The notes under the pieces are model-generated. The model searched no databases. It was not told where the DNA came from and saw only the letters and a program-made list of their open reading frames with translations. A DNA stretch of 64,000 nt from an uncultured Latescibacterota bacterium. GTDB lineage: Bacteria; Latescibacterota; UBA2968. The stretch spans positions 4,776,896 through 4,840,895 of the forward strand of contig OY282377.1 in NCBI GenBank assembly GCA_958295785.1, given 5' to 3'. Below are positions 33,553 to 42,942 of the stretch, piece after piece (the first letter of the stretch is position 1; every line of letters begins with the position of its first letter). The translations under genes were made by a program, and so were the position numbers.

Positions 33553-34020
33553 TTGAACGCATATCTGTGTATTGTCGGCGATGAAAAAGCCAGTCGGTTG
33601 GCCCTTCCTCCGTCACGGCTGGAAACCCGATGTATGGACAGAGAGACGCTGAACCTCTCTGCCGCCCGAGCGATTGCCAAAACGACGGATCTATTTTTTG
33701 TGAACCGCAAAGTCATTCACGCGCATCCGCCATTTCCGATAAACGAAGAGCGCGTCGATCGAAATCCCCCGCCCTTGCTGTGGCCCACTGCCGAGGGTGA
33801 AGGCGTTCGGGTTGCCGATTGGTCGATTCGGGCGCGACTCGAGGCCGATCAGAATCCCGCGCTCGAAATTCGCCATCAGACCAAACACATCGCCCTCGCC
33901 GCGGATATGCCGTGGATTGCCGTGGGCGAAAAACGCCATTCCACACCCAACGCCACGCTGCTCGTTGAACCCTTTAGCATCTATATGTCGAAAGACACTT
34001 TGCCTCGGGCCGCGCCGTGA
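33553..34020 (+). CDS. Hypothetical protein before the sulfatase
   Basis: A ~155-residue frame starting at a TTG (33553) shortly after GAGGGG. The only distinctive features are a short N-terminal AYLCIVGDE strand, a Pro-rich middle (PPLLWPTAEGEGVRV) and a C-terminal LLVEPFSIYMSK. The stop overlaps the GTG of the sulfatase gene by GTGA, which supports a real coupled gene. I do not recognise the family. The weak start leaves some doubt. Confidence 0.5.
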   Translation: MNAYLCIVGDEKASRLALPPSRLETRCMDRETLNLSAARAIAKTTDLFFVNRKVIHAHPPFPINEERVDRNPPPLLWPTAEGEGVRVADWSIRARLEADQNPALEIRHQTKHIALAADMPWIAVGEKRHSTPNATLLVEPFSIYMSKDTLPRAAP

Positions 34021-35336
34021 TCCACAGGATGCTTATGCCTCCCAATATTTTATTCCTACACGTCGATCAAATGCACGCCGATGCGATTTCCGCGCTCGGC
34101 TGCGAATATCTGCACACGCCTGCGATTGACCGCCTCGTGCGGGAAGGCCACACCTTTGCCAAAGCCTATTGCGCCATGCCGCAGTGCTGTCCGTCGCGTG
34201 CGTGCTGGTACACGGGCCGCGTGTCCAAAGAACACGGCGTTGTCGTCAATGCCTATCCCATCGATCCGCGCATTCCGGATCTCGGCCAGTGGTTGCGGCG
34301 CGAAAATTACGATTGTGTGTACACGGGCAAATGGCATGTTACTGGCCGCGATTTGCACGAGAGTTTCGACGTGTTGCAACCGCAGCACGGCATGGGGGAA
34401 CTCAACGATGGCAATGTGGCCCGATCCGCCGTTGCGTACCTCAAAAACCGCGCCTCTGACCAACCCTTCTTTTTGAATGTGGGATTTTTGAATCCCCACG
34501 ACTGTTGCTTTCCCGCCATGGCACACGGCGGCCCTGGCAAATACGCATTTGCACCGAAAATCGAAAGCGCGTTGCCGCCTTTGCCCGGCAATTTTGACGA
34601 CGAATACGCCCTTCGCGGGCGGCCCAATATTCGCCATTGGTCGCGCCGAGACTGGCAGTATTATATTTATCAGTACTACCGCATGGTCGAAATGGTCGAT
34701 GCCGAAATCGGTCGCGTGATGGACGCGCTGCGCGCATCGCCTTACGCCGACAATACCCTCGTGATTTTTGCGTCTGACCACGGCGATGGCCTCGGCTTCC
34801 ACAGCAAGACGAGCAAAGGCTTCCTCGAAGAAGAAGCCTTTCGCGTGCCCACTATTGCGTGGTGGCCGGGACAAATTCCCGAAGGCGTGCGGGATGCCGA
34901 TCATCTCATCTCGGGCGTTGATATCGCCGCCACGATATGCGACTATGCCGGCGCGCCGCCCTTGCCCAAGACCACTATCGCGCGCTCTTGGCGGCCCATT
35001 TTTGAAAGGCGCGCTGCGCCATGGCGCGATTACGTCATCGGCGAAACCTCTGTCGGTTGCCTGTCGGTTGCGGTGCGCGATGCGCGGTACAAAAGCATTA
35101 TCGAACGGGAGAACACGCGCCTTTACGACCTCGAGAATGACCCGCTCGAAACGCGAGATCTCGCTGGGGACGCACGCTATGCCGATATCGCCGCGCGCCA
35201 CCGGGCGCACTTCCGCGAATACATCTCGCAAATTGAACTGTATCCCGAACCGGAAATCGGTCTTGGGGCTATGAAACGCGGCAACCTGTATCGAGAATAC
35301 ATCAACTGGTATCATTCCGTACTCAATGAGGCATGA
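34017..35336 (+). CDS. Sulfatase (formylglycine-dependent)
   Basis: A ~439-residue sulfatase. LFLHVDQMHADA supplies metal ligands, MPQCCPSRACWYTGR gives the C-x-P-S-R formylglycine site (Cys57, x is Cys58), TGKWHVTG holds the Lys/His, and FASDHGDGLGFHSKTSKGF the second metal set. The GTG start at 34017 overlaps the previous stop codon; ATGs at 34029 and 34035 are alternatives and the second has AGGATG upstream. No signal peptide is evident. It belongs to a different branch from the 15416 sulfatase and probably acts on another sulfated substrate. Confidence 0.88.
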   Translation: MIHRMLMPPNILFLHVDQMHADAISALGCEYLHTPAIDRLVREGHTFAKAYCAMPQCCPSRACWYTGRVSKEHGVVVNAYPIDPRIPDLGQWLRRENYDCVYTGKWHVTGRDLHESFDVLQPQHGMGELNDGNVARSAVAYLKNRASDQPFFLNVGFLNPHDCCFPAMAHGGPGKYAFAPKIESALPPLPGNFDDEYALRGRPNIRHWSRRDWQYYIYQYYRMVEMVDAEIGRVMDALRASPYADNTLVIFASDHGDGLGFHSKTSKGFLEEEAFRVPTIAWWPGQIPEGVRDADHLISGVDIAATICDYAGAPPLPKTTIARSWRPIFERRAAPWRDYVIGETSVGCLSVAVRDARYKSIIERENTRLYDLENDPLETRDLAGDARYADIAARHRAHFREYISQIELYPEPEIGLGAMKRGNLYREYINWYHSVLNEA

Positions 35337-35340
35337 CCTT

Positions 35341-36048
35341 ATGGCAATTGACACCCCCACCGGCCCGTATGCGGTTAAACCCATCCGCGATTTTCTCGAG
35401 GATTTCGCGCCTGTCCAAAAGGCAATAGCAGACCATGAGTGCGCCGCGTTGACCTACGACATTCTCAACTGGCATTTCGCGCCCACCCAACCGCCGCCAT
35501 GCCCCAACAGCGTCTATGGCTCTCTCACTATTCGGCGCGAACAGCCCCATGCGTATCACATTTATCAGCGAACCCATGTCGGCGGCGAACCGATCATTTT
35601 TAGGGCAGAGATGATCTGCAACCCCGATGACACCCTCAAATTTTGGACGCTACACACCTATCGCGCCGATGCCAATGGCAATCCGATTCCGATTTCTGAA
35701 CTGCGCGAAAGCTGGGAAAATGACGACGGACATATTCGCTCTCGAGATGGCGCCTATGAATACCGCGCAACGCGCCCGGTTTTCAGCCATTGGACGCTTC
35801 CCCATCTGCTGCTTTGTGCGAGACGCCCCGTCTCTATGGCGTTCGACATGCTCCAAGACCTCTCCCTTTTTCGCCCCAACCATAAGCTCGTTTCCGATGG
35901 ATCTGTCGATCTCGCTACCGGCTCTTACCAGATTTATGCCCAAACCGGCGACGGCATTTTGCCCATTCACTACTTGCTGGACAAAGACCGCCGCCCGCAA
36001 CTCATCACCTTTGGCCTCATCGCTTGGGCACTGAGGGATGTGGCGTAA
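35341..36048 (+). CDS. Hypothetical protein after the sulfatase
   Basis: A 235-residue protein: [47 protein letters not shown] and [16 protein letters not shown] are notable segments. Its ATG at 35341 lies ten bases after the AATGAGG region that also ends the sulfatase; an in-frame ATG at 35326 is the other choice. It is likely in one operon with the sulfatase and coaD. No family is recognised and no signal peptide is visible. Confidence 0.62.
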   Translation: MAIDTPTGPYAVKPIRDFLEDFAPVQKAIADHECAALTYDILNWHFAPTQPPPCPNSVYGSLTIRREQPHAYHIYQRTHVGGEPIIFRAEMICNPDDTLKFWTLHTYRADANGNPIPISELRESWENDDGHIRSRDGAYEYRATRPVFSHWTLPHLLLCARRPVSMAFDMLQDLSLFRPNHKLVSDGSVDLATGSYQIYAQTGDGILPIHYLLDKDRRPQLITFGLIAWALRDVA

Positions 36049-36061
36049 AAAGGGAATTTCC

Positions 36062-36550
36062 ATGAAAAAAGCCGTGTACGCCGCCAGTTTCGATCCCGTG
36101 ACCAACGGCCACCTGTGGGTAATTCAGCAGGCTGCTCGGCTTTTCGATCAGCTCATTGTCGCCATCGGGATCAATCCGGAAAAGGACTACACGTTTTCTC
36201 TCGAGGAACGGCTCGATCTGCTGGATGAAACCACATCTCAGTTCGACAATGTCGCGGTCGCCAGCTACGAAAATCAATTCCTGGTCACGTATGCACGCGG
36301 CATGGAAGCCGATTATATCGTGCGCGGCATCCGCACGCAGACCGACTATGAGTTTGAACGGAGAATGCGCTATATCAACAGCGATCTCGACAACAGCATC
36401 ACCACCATCTTTTTGATGCCCCCGCGAGAGATTGCCGAGATCAGTTCCAGCTTTATCAAGGGCTTGGTCGGGCCCGCCGGCTGGCAAGATGTCGTGAAAC
36501 GCTATGTGCCGGAACCCGTGTTTCACAAGTTTATCGAGCATTTTGAATAG
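36062..36550 (+). CDS. coaD: Phosphopantetheine adenylyltransferase
   Basis: A 162-residue enzyme that makes dephospho-CoA from phosphopantetheine and [17 protein letters not shown] carries the T-x-G-H nucleotidyltransferase motif, [16 protein letters not shown] the phosphate-binding Arg, and ISSSFIKGL the ISSTxVR-like motif in slightly changed form. The length is typical of CoaD (~160). The ATG at 36062 follows AAGGGA. An essential coenzyme-A gene, so it marks core chromosome next to the insertion-rich stretch that follows. Confidence 0.92.
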   Translation: MKKAVYAASFDPVTNGHLWVIQQAARLFDQLIVAIGINPEKDYTFSLEERLDLLDETTSQFDNVAVASYENQFLVTYARGMEADYIVRGIRTQTDYEFERRMRYINSDLDNSITTIFLMPPREIAEISSSFIKGLVGPAGWQDVVKRYVPEPVFHKFIEHFE

Positions 36551-36611
36551 CTGGCGGGGGGCAACCATATAAGAACGCGGATGAAGTGTGAGGTGCAAAG
36601 TGCAGAGAGGT

Positions 36612-37050
36612 AATGCCAATTTGATTTTTAATTGTCCGTATCCTGCCTCCCATTAGGGATGAATGAGAAATGGGGAACAGACGTTCCGTAGAGATCATGC
36701 GTTGCTCGTCTTAAGCGTTTGGCCTTACAGCATCGTTTGTTGCCTTCAATGCGTTGGCTACGCCTGTGCCTACGGCGTGCGGCGTCAAACGCTCAAATTA
36801 TTCGCGTTTTCCTACTTTTTTTTATCAGCAAAAAAAAGTAGGAAAAAAATGCCGCTCTCAAACGCCGAGAGGCTTGCACAGCGCAAATCGCTTTTGTAGT
36901 AGCACGACATGCGTTGGCCTGCGAAGAGAGTTGCAAGAGGGAGGTGGGTTGCGAGACGGCCTTGCGCGCTGTGCGTGATGGCTTTGTGTGACGGTATTTT
37001 GTGATCGCATTTTTGCGATGGTTTCTCTGAATGACTGCGTAAGGTCAAGG
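36612..37050 (+). repeat. ~430-bp dispersed non-coding repeat, copy 1
   Basis: First of three similar copies (also 48928-49360 and 54882-55345), all on the same strand. Shared landmarks in order are TGTCCGTATCCTGC, GAACAGACGTTCCGTA, GTTGCTCGTCTTAAGCGTTTG, GTTGGCTACGCCTGTGCC, a CAGCAAAAAAA tract with CCTACTTTTTTTTATC ahead, ATGCCGCTCTCAAACG, GCTTGCACAGCGCAAA and ACGACATGCGTTGGCC, then GGTTGCGAGACGG. No conserved open frame is seen, so it may be a structured RNA or an inactive mobile element. Confidence 0.75.
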
Positions 37051-37105
37051 GAATCATTTGCGGGTCGCATATCGCATCACATGAGGTCAACTGAAAATCA
37101 ATTTA

Positions 37106-38000
37106 GAAGCCCTAACAAAAAGCGTTGCCATGGATTTGTGAGAGGCCGATTTTCTTCTCAGCCCAACCCTTACAACGTCCATGCCCGGCATCTGCAACCG
37201 GGCGAGGAGGAACAGATGACCAACCCCCTCGTGAGCGATGCACTCTGGGAAAAGGCCCCCCCCTTTTGCCGGTTCCCAAGCCTGGACGGTTCCGCTTTCC
37301 CGGCCGTAAGCGCATTGACGACCGCAAGGCGTTGACCGGCATTCTATTCGTCCTGAAGAGCGGCATCCCATGGGAGCAGTTGCCCCAAGAGATGGGGTGG
37401 GGTTCCGGGATGACCTGCTGGCGTCGTCTGAAGGCATGGCATGACGCCGGCGTGTGGGAGCGGCTTCATCATCTGCTGTTGTCCAAACTGCGAGCGGCCG
37501 ATGGCCTGGACGGGTCTCGCGCCTGTGTGGACAGTGCCTCCCTGCGTGCGGTGGGGGGCGGAAAAAAAACCGGCCCCAATCCACAGACCGCCGCAAGCCC
37601 GGGCGTAAGCATCATGTGATCACCGATGCCAACGGGCTACCTCCCAGATGTGACGCAATGGTTGCCCTTGGTGGACGCCGTGCCTGCGGTCAGAGGCAAA
37701 CGCGGTCGTCCGCGCCGCAGACCCCAACGGCTGTATGCAGACCGTGCCTATGACTCGAAGGCATGCCGGAAGGCCCTGCGTGTGCGCCACATCTGGCCGG
37801 TGATCGCCCGGCGGGGTACAGCGCATGGCAGCGGGTTGGGGGTGTACCGGTGGGTCGTTGAGCGGACGCTGGCCTGGCTCCGGCAGTTCCGCAGCCTGCG
37901 GGTGCGCGACGAACGCAGAGCGGACATCCATGCGGCGTTCCTCTCCATCGGCTGTTCACTCCTCTGTTTCAGACGCTTACTTTCTTTATGTTAGGGCTTC
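37106..38000 (+). mobile_element. IS5-like insertion sequence, degraded copy 1
   Basis: 895 bp with terminal inverted repeats GAAGCCCTAACA, reading GAAGCCCTAACAAAAAG at the left and its complement ending GGGCTTC at the right, flanked by TA on both sides. It lies 15 bases before the ATG of the Rpn-type gene. It lacks ~30 bp of the copy-2 sequence near 37640 and has a changed C tract near 37257. Confidence 0.82.
37216..37994 (+). pseudogene. IS5-like transposase, frameshifted
   Basis: The start MTNPLVSDALWEK follows GGAGGAACAG. A run of eight Cs near 37256-37263, where the other copy reads TCCAACCCC, puts LLPVPKPGRFRFPGRKRIDDRKALTGILFVLKSGIPWEQLPQE into another frame. A further change near 37575 and a deletion near 37640 separate the last part (RLYADRAYDSKACRK ... 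VERTLAWLRQFRSL ... RRADIHAAF). The first catalytic Asp is in CVDSASLRA, the second in ADRAYDS, and the Glu in VVERTLAW. With at least three disruptions it cannot encode an active DDE transposase. Confidence 0.78.
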
Positions 38001-38014
38001 TAAGTGGTATCCCC

Positions 38015-38944
38015 ATGGCAGAATACGATACGATTTCCAAACATTTGATTCAAACCTACCCTGCCGATTTCGTCCGCTTCACCCTCGGACGAGCCGATGT
38101 CGAAATCCGCGCAATCCTCGACCCCGAGATCCCTAGGGTTGAAACGCGCTTAACCGATAGCCTGATTCGCGTGTGGATTGATGGCGAGGAGGTCTTGGTA
38201 CACACGGAATTTCAAACCACCGACAGCAGGGATACGCCCATGCCGATCCGCATGGCCAGCTATATCATCCGGCTCATTGAATACTATGGCCTGCCGGTCT
38301 ATTCCCATGTGATCTACCTACGGCCCGATGCCGGGCGACGCGATGAAGGGCTTTACCTCCAAAAGCATCCGGACTACCCAGTGGTGGTGCGCTATAAGGT
38401 GATTCGGCTGAACGAGATAGACGGGCAAGACATTGTTGAGGGCGGTCATCCGGGTTTGCTTCCATTCGCGCCATTGATGAAGCGTCCTGCGGGGATGACT
38501 TCTGCGGAATGGTTGCGTCAGTGCATTCGCAGGACCGATGCCGTGTCGTTGGCGCAGGCAGAAAAGGCTAACTTTTTGGGCGGCTTGGCAGTATTAAGTG
38601 GGTTGGCGTATGATCCAAACACTATCACGAGTATCATTTCTCAGGAGGGTCTTATGGACGCGATTATGCGTGAATCATCGTTTGCCCAATACCTCAAGGA
38701 ACTGGGTGTTAAACAAGGCATTGAGCAGGGCATTGAGCAGGGCATCGAGCAGGGCATTGAGCGAGGCATCCAAGAGAGCATCCGAGAAGCGTTGGCGGTT
38801 CGCTTTGATGCGGGTGTGGCCGGCCAGTTCGCTGATCGCATTGCGGTCATCGACGATTTGCAACGGCTCAAGCAGTTGCATCGTGCAGCGGTGCAAGTCA
38901 ATAATCTGGCGGCATTTCAGCGCGTGTTGGATGCGGAGGCCTGA
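38015..38944 (+). CDS. Rpn-type PD-(D/E)xK nuclease/putative transposase, copy 1
   Basis: A 309-residue member of the Rpn (recombination-promoting nuclease) family. The N-terminal nuclease has TDSLIRV, then VLVHTEFQT, where Asp and Glu-x-Gln are the catalytic set. A C-terminal Gly-Ile-Glu-Gln-Gly repeat (four to five units, from a 12-base DNA repeat) precedes a helical tail. It is 70-80% similar to the gene at 50492. The IS5-like element ends only 15 bases upstream, so the native ribosome-binding site has been lost (the other copy keeps GAGGTGG); expression is doubtful. Confidence 0.83.
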   Translation: MAEYDTISKHLIQTYPADFVRFTLGRADVEIRAILDPEIPRVETRLTDSLIRVWIDGEEVLVHTEFQTTDSRDTPMPIRMASYIIRLIEYYGLPVYSHVIYLRPDAGRRDEGLYLQKHPDYPVVVRYKVIRLNEIDGQDIVEGGHPGLLPFAPLMKRPAGMTSAEWLRQCIRRTDAVSLAQAEKANFLGGLAVLSGLAYDPNTITSIISQEGLMDAIMRESSFAQYLKELGVKQGIEQGIEQGIEQGIERGIQESIREALAVRFDAGVAGQFADRIAVIDDLQRLKQLHRAAVQVNNLAAFQRVLDAEA

Positions 38945-39087
38945 CGCGATTTCCCGCTGAATGACAAGCGGAGCATTGCGTAACGTCAAATGTTCACTGA
39001 AATCAGCTTTTGGCTTTCAGCTTTCAGCCCCACCTCTCCACCGCTGATTGCTTGTTTTGCTGACCGCCAACCGCTGACAACGAAAAA

Positions 39088-39126
39088 CAAAAGCCCGAGT
39101 TCCTTGCGAACCCGGGCTTGTTTTGT
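39088..39126 (+). terminator. Rho-independent terminator after the Rpn-type gene
   Basis: AAGCCCGAGTTC and GAACCCGGGCTT form a stem around CTTGC, followed by GTTTTG. The same hairpin with other flanks occurs at 61337-61372. Confidence 0.75.
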
Positions 39127-39298
39127 GGCCCCTTGTCTGAATCAGGATAAACTTCTGTCGAAGTTGTACGCCGTTATTCAGGATTATATGACCCTCGTGT
39201 AGCGACGTGCTAAAATTCTACCCCCCTCGCTTCTTATCAACGTTAGGGTATTACCTCTTATGCGGTACTGATAGGTATAAGTAGTGCCATCTTCATTA

Positions 39299-40117
39299 GG
39301 TCGTGTTGACAATTGAGATATGTGTGTTATTCTGTGTGTATTATGTCAAAATATACTCTCCCTGCGAAATAGTGGCCTAAAATTCTCGCTTTTATTCGGG
39401 AATGCCCGCACGTCTATGTCGGGAAGGAGGCCAACTGCAAACTTTTCATTGCGGCGGTTGTGTGGGTGATGCGCTCGGGTCGTCAGTGGCGTCAATTGCC
39501 GAAGCACTATGGGAAGTGGCACTCGGTCTATAAACGCTTTGCCCGCTGGGTTGAGCATGGCGTGTGGGAACCCATGCACCAGCATTTTACCTCTGATCCA
39601 GATTTGGCGTCTGTGATCATTGACAGCACTGTTGTGCGGGCTCATTCCTGTGCAGCGGGGGCCCAAAAAAAAAGGGGGACAAGCCGCGCAAGCCCTCGGC
39701 AGAAGCCGGGGCGGGTTCAGCACCCAAGTCCCCCTTTGCACCGATGCACAAGGCATCCCGCAAAGGTTTCGACTTCCCCCGGGACAAGCCCACGATCAAA
39801 CCCAAGCAGAGGCGTTAAGCGCTGGGGATGAGAGTTCTTATGTCATCGCGGATAAGGGCGATGATTCACAAGCATTTCAGGACGTCATTTTCAACAGCGG
39901 ACAGATTGCCGTGATCCCGCCTCGGTCTAATCGAAAGACCCCACGGTGCTATGATCGCCACCGATACAAGCAACGCAATTTGATTGAGCGGTTCATCGGG
40001 AAAATGAAGCCGTATCGCAGGATATTTTCTCGGTTTGAGAAACGCGACGCGAGTTATCGAGGCGTTCTCTGTTTTGCGGCTACTCTCATCACATGAAAAC
40101 AAAATGTCAACACGACC
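39299..40117 (+). mobile_element. Second IS5-superfamily element, degraded
   Basis: About 819 bp bounded by GGTCGTGTTGACA inverted repeats (left at 39299; right ending 40117) flanked by TA. Distinct from the 37106 and 51571 elements. It holds one damaged transposase gene. Confidence 0.8.
39343..40096 (+). pseudogene. Transposase of the 39299 element, nonsense and frameshift
   Basis: Reads MSKYTLPAK then TAG where K-Q-W is expected, so a C-to-T change stops it after nine codons. The frame continues (ECPHVYVGKEANCKLFI ... WRQLPKHYGKWHSVYKRFARW ... IIDSTVVRAHSCAAG) to an A9 tract at 39664-39672. The rest (ALGRSRGGFSTQVPLCTDAQG ... VIADKGDDSQAFQ ... KQRNLIERFIGKMKPYRRIFSRF) continues in a different frame to 40096. 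The DDE residues are in IIDSTV, IADKGDDS and NLIERFIGK. The nonsense codon alone argues that this copy is inactive. Confidence 0.75.
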
Positions 40118-40257
40118 TAGTATAAGGGCGTAGAGGCGCGGCCTTCGTGCGAAGATTCGAGAAGCATGTCGCTTTCAGCTATTGGCCTCCGGCCCCTTAA
40201 TGGCGACTCGTTTTGCCGACTGCGAGGCCGGGTGGACTAACTGCTGATGGCTGACGG

Positions 40258-42663
40258 CTAATTCACACGCATCGCATCTGCTTTTGGCTTGCGCGGGCGT
40301 TTCATGAGGGCGGTTTCCAGCACCTGATCCATGTGCGATGCAAATACCAGCCTGATGTCCTTGCGCGTTGTGTTGGGAATTTCGCGTGTATCTCTGCGGT
40401 TTGCTTCGGGCAAAATCACTGTTTTCGCGCCTGCGCGGTGTGCTGCCAAAACTTTATCGCGCACGCCGCCGATGGGCAACACTTTGCCGCGCAGGGTGAT
40501 TTCGCCGGTCATCGCCACATCTTTGCGGATGGGCCGATTGGTGAATACCGATGCCAGCACCGTCGCCATGGTAATCCCCGCCGATGGGCCATCCTTGGGC
40601 ACAGCACCTGCGGGTACGTGAACGTGTACATCCCTCTGCTCGTTAAACTGCGCGTTGAGATGCAGTTCATGCCACCGCGACTGCACATAAGTCAGTGCTG
40701 CATGTGCCGATTCTTTCATCACATCGCCGACTTGCCCGGTCAGATTTAACTCACCCTTGCCGGGCACGACAGATGCCTCGACAAACAGGACATCGCCGCC
40801 GGTAGCGGTCACGGCAAGCCCAGCGGCGACCCCGACCTCGTGATCTTCTTCGGCGACTTCGTAGTGGAACTTTTGTGGCCCCAAGTATTCGACCACATTT
40901 TTTTGTTGCACGCGCACGCGCCGCTTGCGGCCCTGGGCGAATTTGCGCGCCACCTTGCGAGACACGGTTGCAATCTCGCGCTCCAGATTGCGTACCCCGG
41001 CCTCGCGGGTGTAGTGCTGAATCACCTCTTGCAGGGCGGCTTTGTCGAATGCTACGTGCTTGTGGGTCAAACCGTGTTCGGACATCTGCCGCTTCACCAG
41101 GTATCGGCGTGCGATTTCCAGCTTTTCGGCTTCGGTATAGCCCGAAACTTCCAACACCTCCATTCGATCCATCAGCGCGGGGGGAATGGGGTGGAGCGAG
41201 TTGGCCGTAGCGAGAAATAAGACTTCTGACAGGTCAAAGGCGACATCCAAGTAGTGATCCGCGAAGGTATTGTTTTGCGCGGGGTCCAAAACTTCCAACA
41301 ATGCGGCCGACGGGTCGCCGCGGAAATCCGCGCCCAGTTTGTCGATTTCATCCAGCATAAACACCGGATTTTTTGTGCCGGCGCGTCTCAACCCCTGAAT
41401 GATGCGCCCGGGCAATGCGCCGATATAGGTGCGGCGATGCCCGCGGATTTCCGACTCATCGCGCACGCCCCCTAGGGACATTCTCACAAATTCGCGGTTG
41501 AGTGCTCGCGCCACGGATTGGCCCAGCGATGTTTTGCCGGTGCCCGGCGGCCCGACCAGCAACAAAATGGGCCCGCGCATATCGTTTTTTAGGTGGCGCA
41601 CGGACAGGTATTCCAAAATGCGCTCTTTGGGTTTTTCCAATCCATAGTGATCTGCTTCCAAAACGCGCTCGGCCTTTGTCACGTCCAATTGATCGTCTGT
41701 TTTTTTGCGCCACGGGAGTTCGACCAACCAGTCCAGATAGGTGCGCGATACAGTGTATTCGGCAGAGGCTTCGGGCATGCGCGCCATGCGTTTGAGTTCG
41801 CGCTCGGCTTCTGCTTTTGCTTCTTTGGACATGCCTGCGGCTTCGATCTTTTCGCGCAGGTCTTCCAGTTCAGCTTTGACATCTTCCCCTTCGCCCAATT
41901 CATCTTGAATGGCCCGCAGTTGTTGGCGCAAAAAATACTCTCTTTGGGCATCTTCCATTGACCCCGCGGCTTCCGAACTGATCTTTTGCCGCAATTCCAA
42001 AATTTCAACTTCGCGGTTTAGGGAGTGATTGATAACCTCCAAGCGTCGATTCAGATTGAGCTCAGAGAGAATTTTTTGTTGTTCTTCAAATTCCACATTG
42101 AGTTGTGAGGCAATGAAATCCGCCTTGTGGGTCATCTCGGAAAGGGCGTCTAAGGCCGTGCCCACTTCTCGGGGCACATTGGGGGCGAGGGCCACTGCTT
42201 TTTTGAACTGCCCGAACACATTGCGCGCGAGGGCTTCCAATTTTGTATTTTGTTCGACAATGGCGGTCACTTTCTCGACTTGGGCCACGGGAAAGGGATG
42301 CGACTGCAACACGTCCGTCAGCGCGAGGCGCGCCATGCCCTGAACGAGCACCTGCATCTGGCCGTCGGGCGTGCGCGATGATCGCGCAATGTAGATCGCA
42401 GTGCCCACTGGGTACAGGAACTCGCGACGGAGGTCTTTTTCGCTCCCCTCTGAATCGCTTTCTTTGAGTGCGCCAAAAATGGCGATCACTTTATGCCCGG
42501 CGTCTATTGCCGCTTGTGCGGCTTTTACGGCACGCTCGTCTTCCAACAACAAGGGCGCGGCCATTAAGGGGTAAATTACCACTTCAGATGTTACCAGCAT
42601 GGGCAATTCAGGGGGAATGCGATGCGTTTCGATTGCGTTCACGCTCGTTAGGGGATTTGCCAT
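40258..42663 (-). CDS. lon: ATP-dependent protease Lon
   Basis: An 801-residue Lon. The N-terminal substrate-binding domain begins PPELPMLVTSEVVIYPLMAAPL. The AAA+ domain has GPPGTGKTSLGQSVARAL and FMLDEIDKLG. The protease domain carries PKDGPSAGITM with the nucleophile Ser near residue 693 and a Lys about 43 residues later in GGVRDKVLAAHRAG. Length and motifs match classical LonA. The ATG at 42663 has GAGGAG upstream; an in-frame start at 42765 is less likely. A 142-bp piece of this gene (42152-42293) is repeated at 61552-61693. It removes damaged or regulatory proteins. Confidence 0.96.
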   Translation of the reverse strand: MANPLTSVNAIETHRIPPELPMLVTSEVVIYPLMAAPLLLEDERAVKAAQAAIDAGHKVIAIFGALKESDSEGSEKDLRREFLYPVGTAIYIARSSRTPDGQMQVLVQGMARLALTDVLQSHPFPVAQVEKVTAIVEQNTKLEALARNVFGQFKKAVALAPNVPREVGTALDALSEMTHKADFIASQLNVEFEEQQKILSELNLNRRLEVINHSLNREVEILELRQKISSEAAGSMEDAQREYFLRQQLRAIQDELGEGEDVKAELEDLREKIEAAGMSKEAKAEAERELKRMARMPEASAEYTVSRTYLDWLVELPWRKKTDDQLDVTKAERVLEADHYGLEKPKERILEYLSVRHLKNDMRGPILLLVGPPGTGKTSLGQSVARALNREFVRMSLGGVRDESEIRGHRRTYIGALPGRIIQGLRRAGTKNPVFMLDEIDKLGADFRGDPSAALLEVLDPAQNNTFADHYLDVAFDLSEVLFLATANSLHPIPPALMDRMEVLEVSGYTEAEKLEIARRYLVKRQMSEHGLTHKHVAFDKAALQEVIQHYTREAGVRNLEREIATVSRKVARKFAQGRKRRVRVQQKNVVEYLGPQKFHYEVAEEDHEVGVAAGLAVTATGGDVLFVEASVVPGKGELNLTGQVGDVMKESAHAALTYVQSRWHELHLNAQFNEQRDVHVHVPAGAVPKDGPSAGITMATVLASVFTNRPIRKDVAMTGEITLRGKVLPIGGVRDKVLAAHRAGAKTVILPEANRRDTREIPNTTRKDIRLVFASHMDQVLETALMKRPRKPKADAMRVN

Positions 42664-42942
42664 TCCATGTACTCCTCGAGGATTCGGGGTGGGTATGATC
42701 GCAACAGTGAGATTGTATATGCAACATCCGTGCCGAAAAAACAGAGATTTGGCTAATTGTTTCATTTACAATAAAATATAAATTTTCGCCTCCGAATGCG
42801 ATCCGATTTCGCGTTCTGGCGTTGGTCAGAATGGCAGTTGGGTCGCGCTTTGTATGATATTATTTCACGCTGGAAACGCATTGGGAGTTTCGCTATATTG
42901 ATAATGGCATTCGTCGTTTGGCAATAAACACAGTTGCAAACT
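42664..42942. promoter_or_regulatory. Divergent promoter region between lon and the oxidase gene
   Basis: The 279-base gap between divergent genes is visibly AT-rich near 42770-42930 (AATTGTTTCATTTACAATAAAATATAAATTTTC), unlike the GC-rich genes around it. Promoters for both directions are expected. I cannot assign a -35/-10 pair with confidence, and no heat-shock (CIRCE) inverted repeat is evident. Confidence 0.4.

Noticed and set aside
32163-33716. A 517-codon leftward frame opposite the histidine kinase
   Set aside because: It is the shadow of a GC-rich kinase gene with all expected motifs on the plus strand; the antisense frame has none.
34056-35384. A 442-codon leftward frame opposite the second sulfatase
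   Set aside because: Antisense shadow; the plus-strand sulfatase has the C-x-P-S-R and metal-binding motifs.
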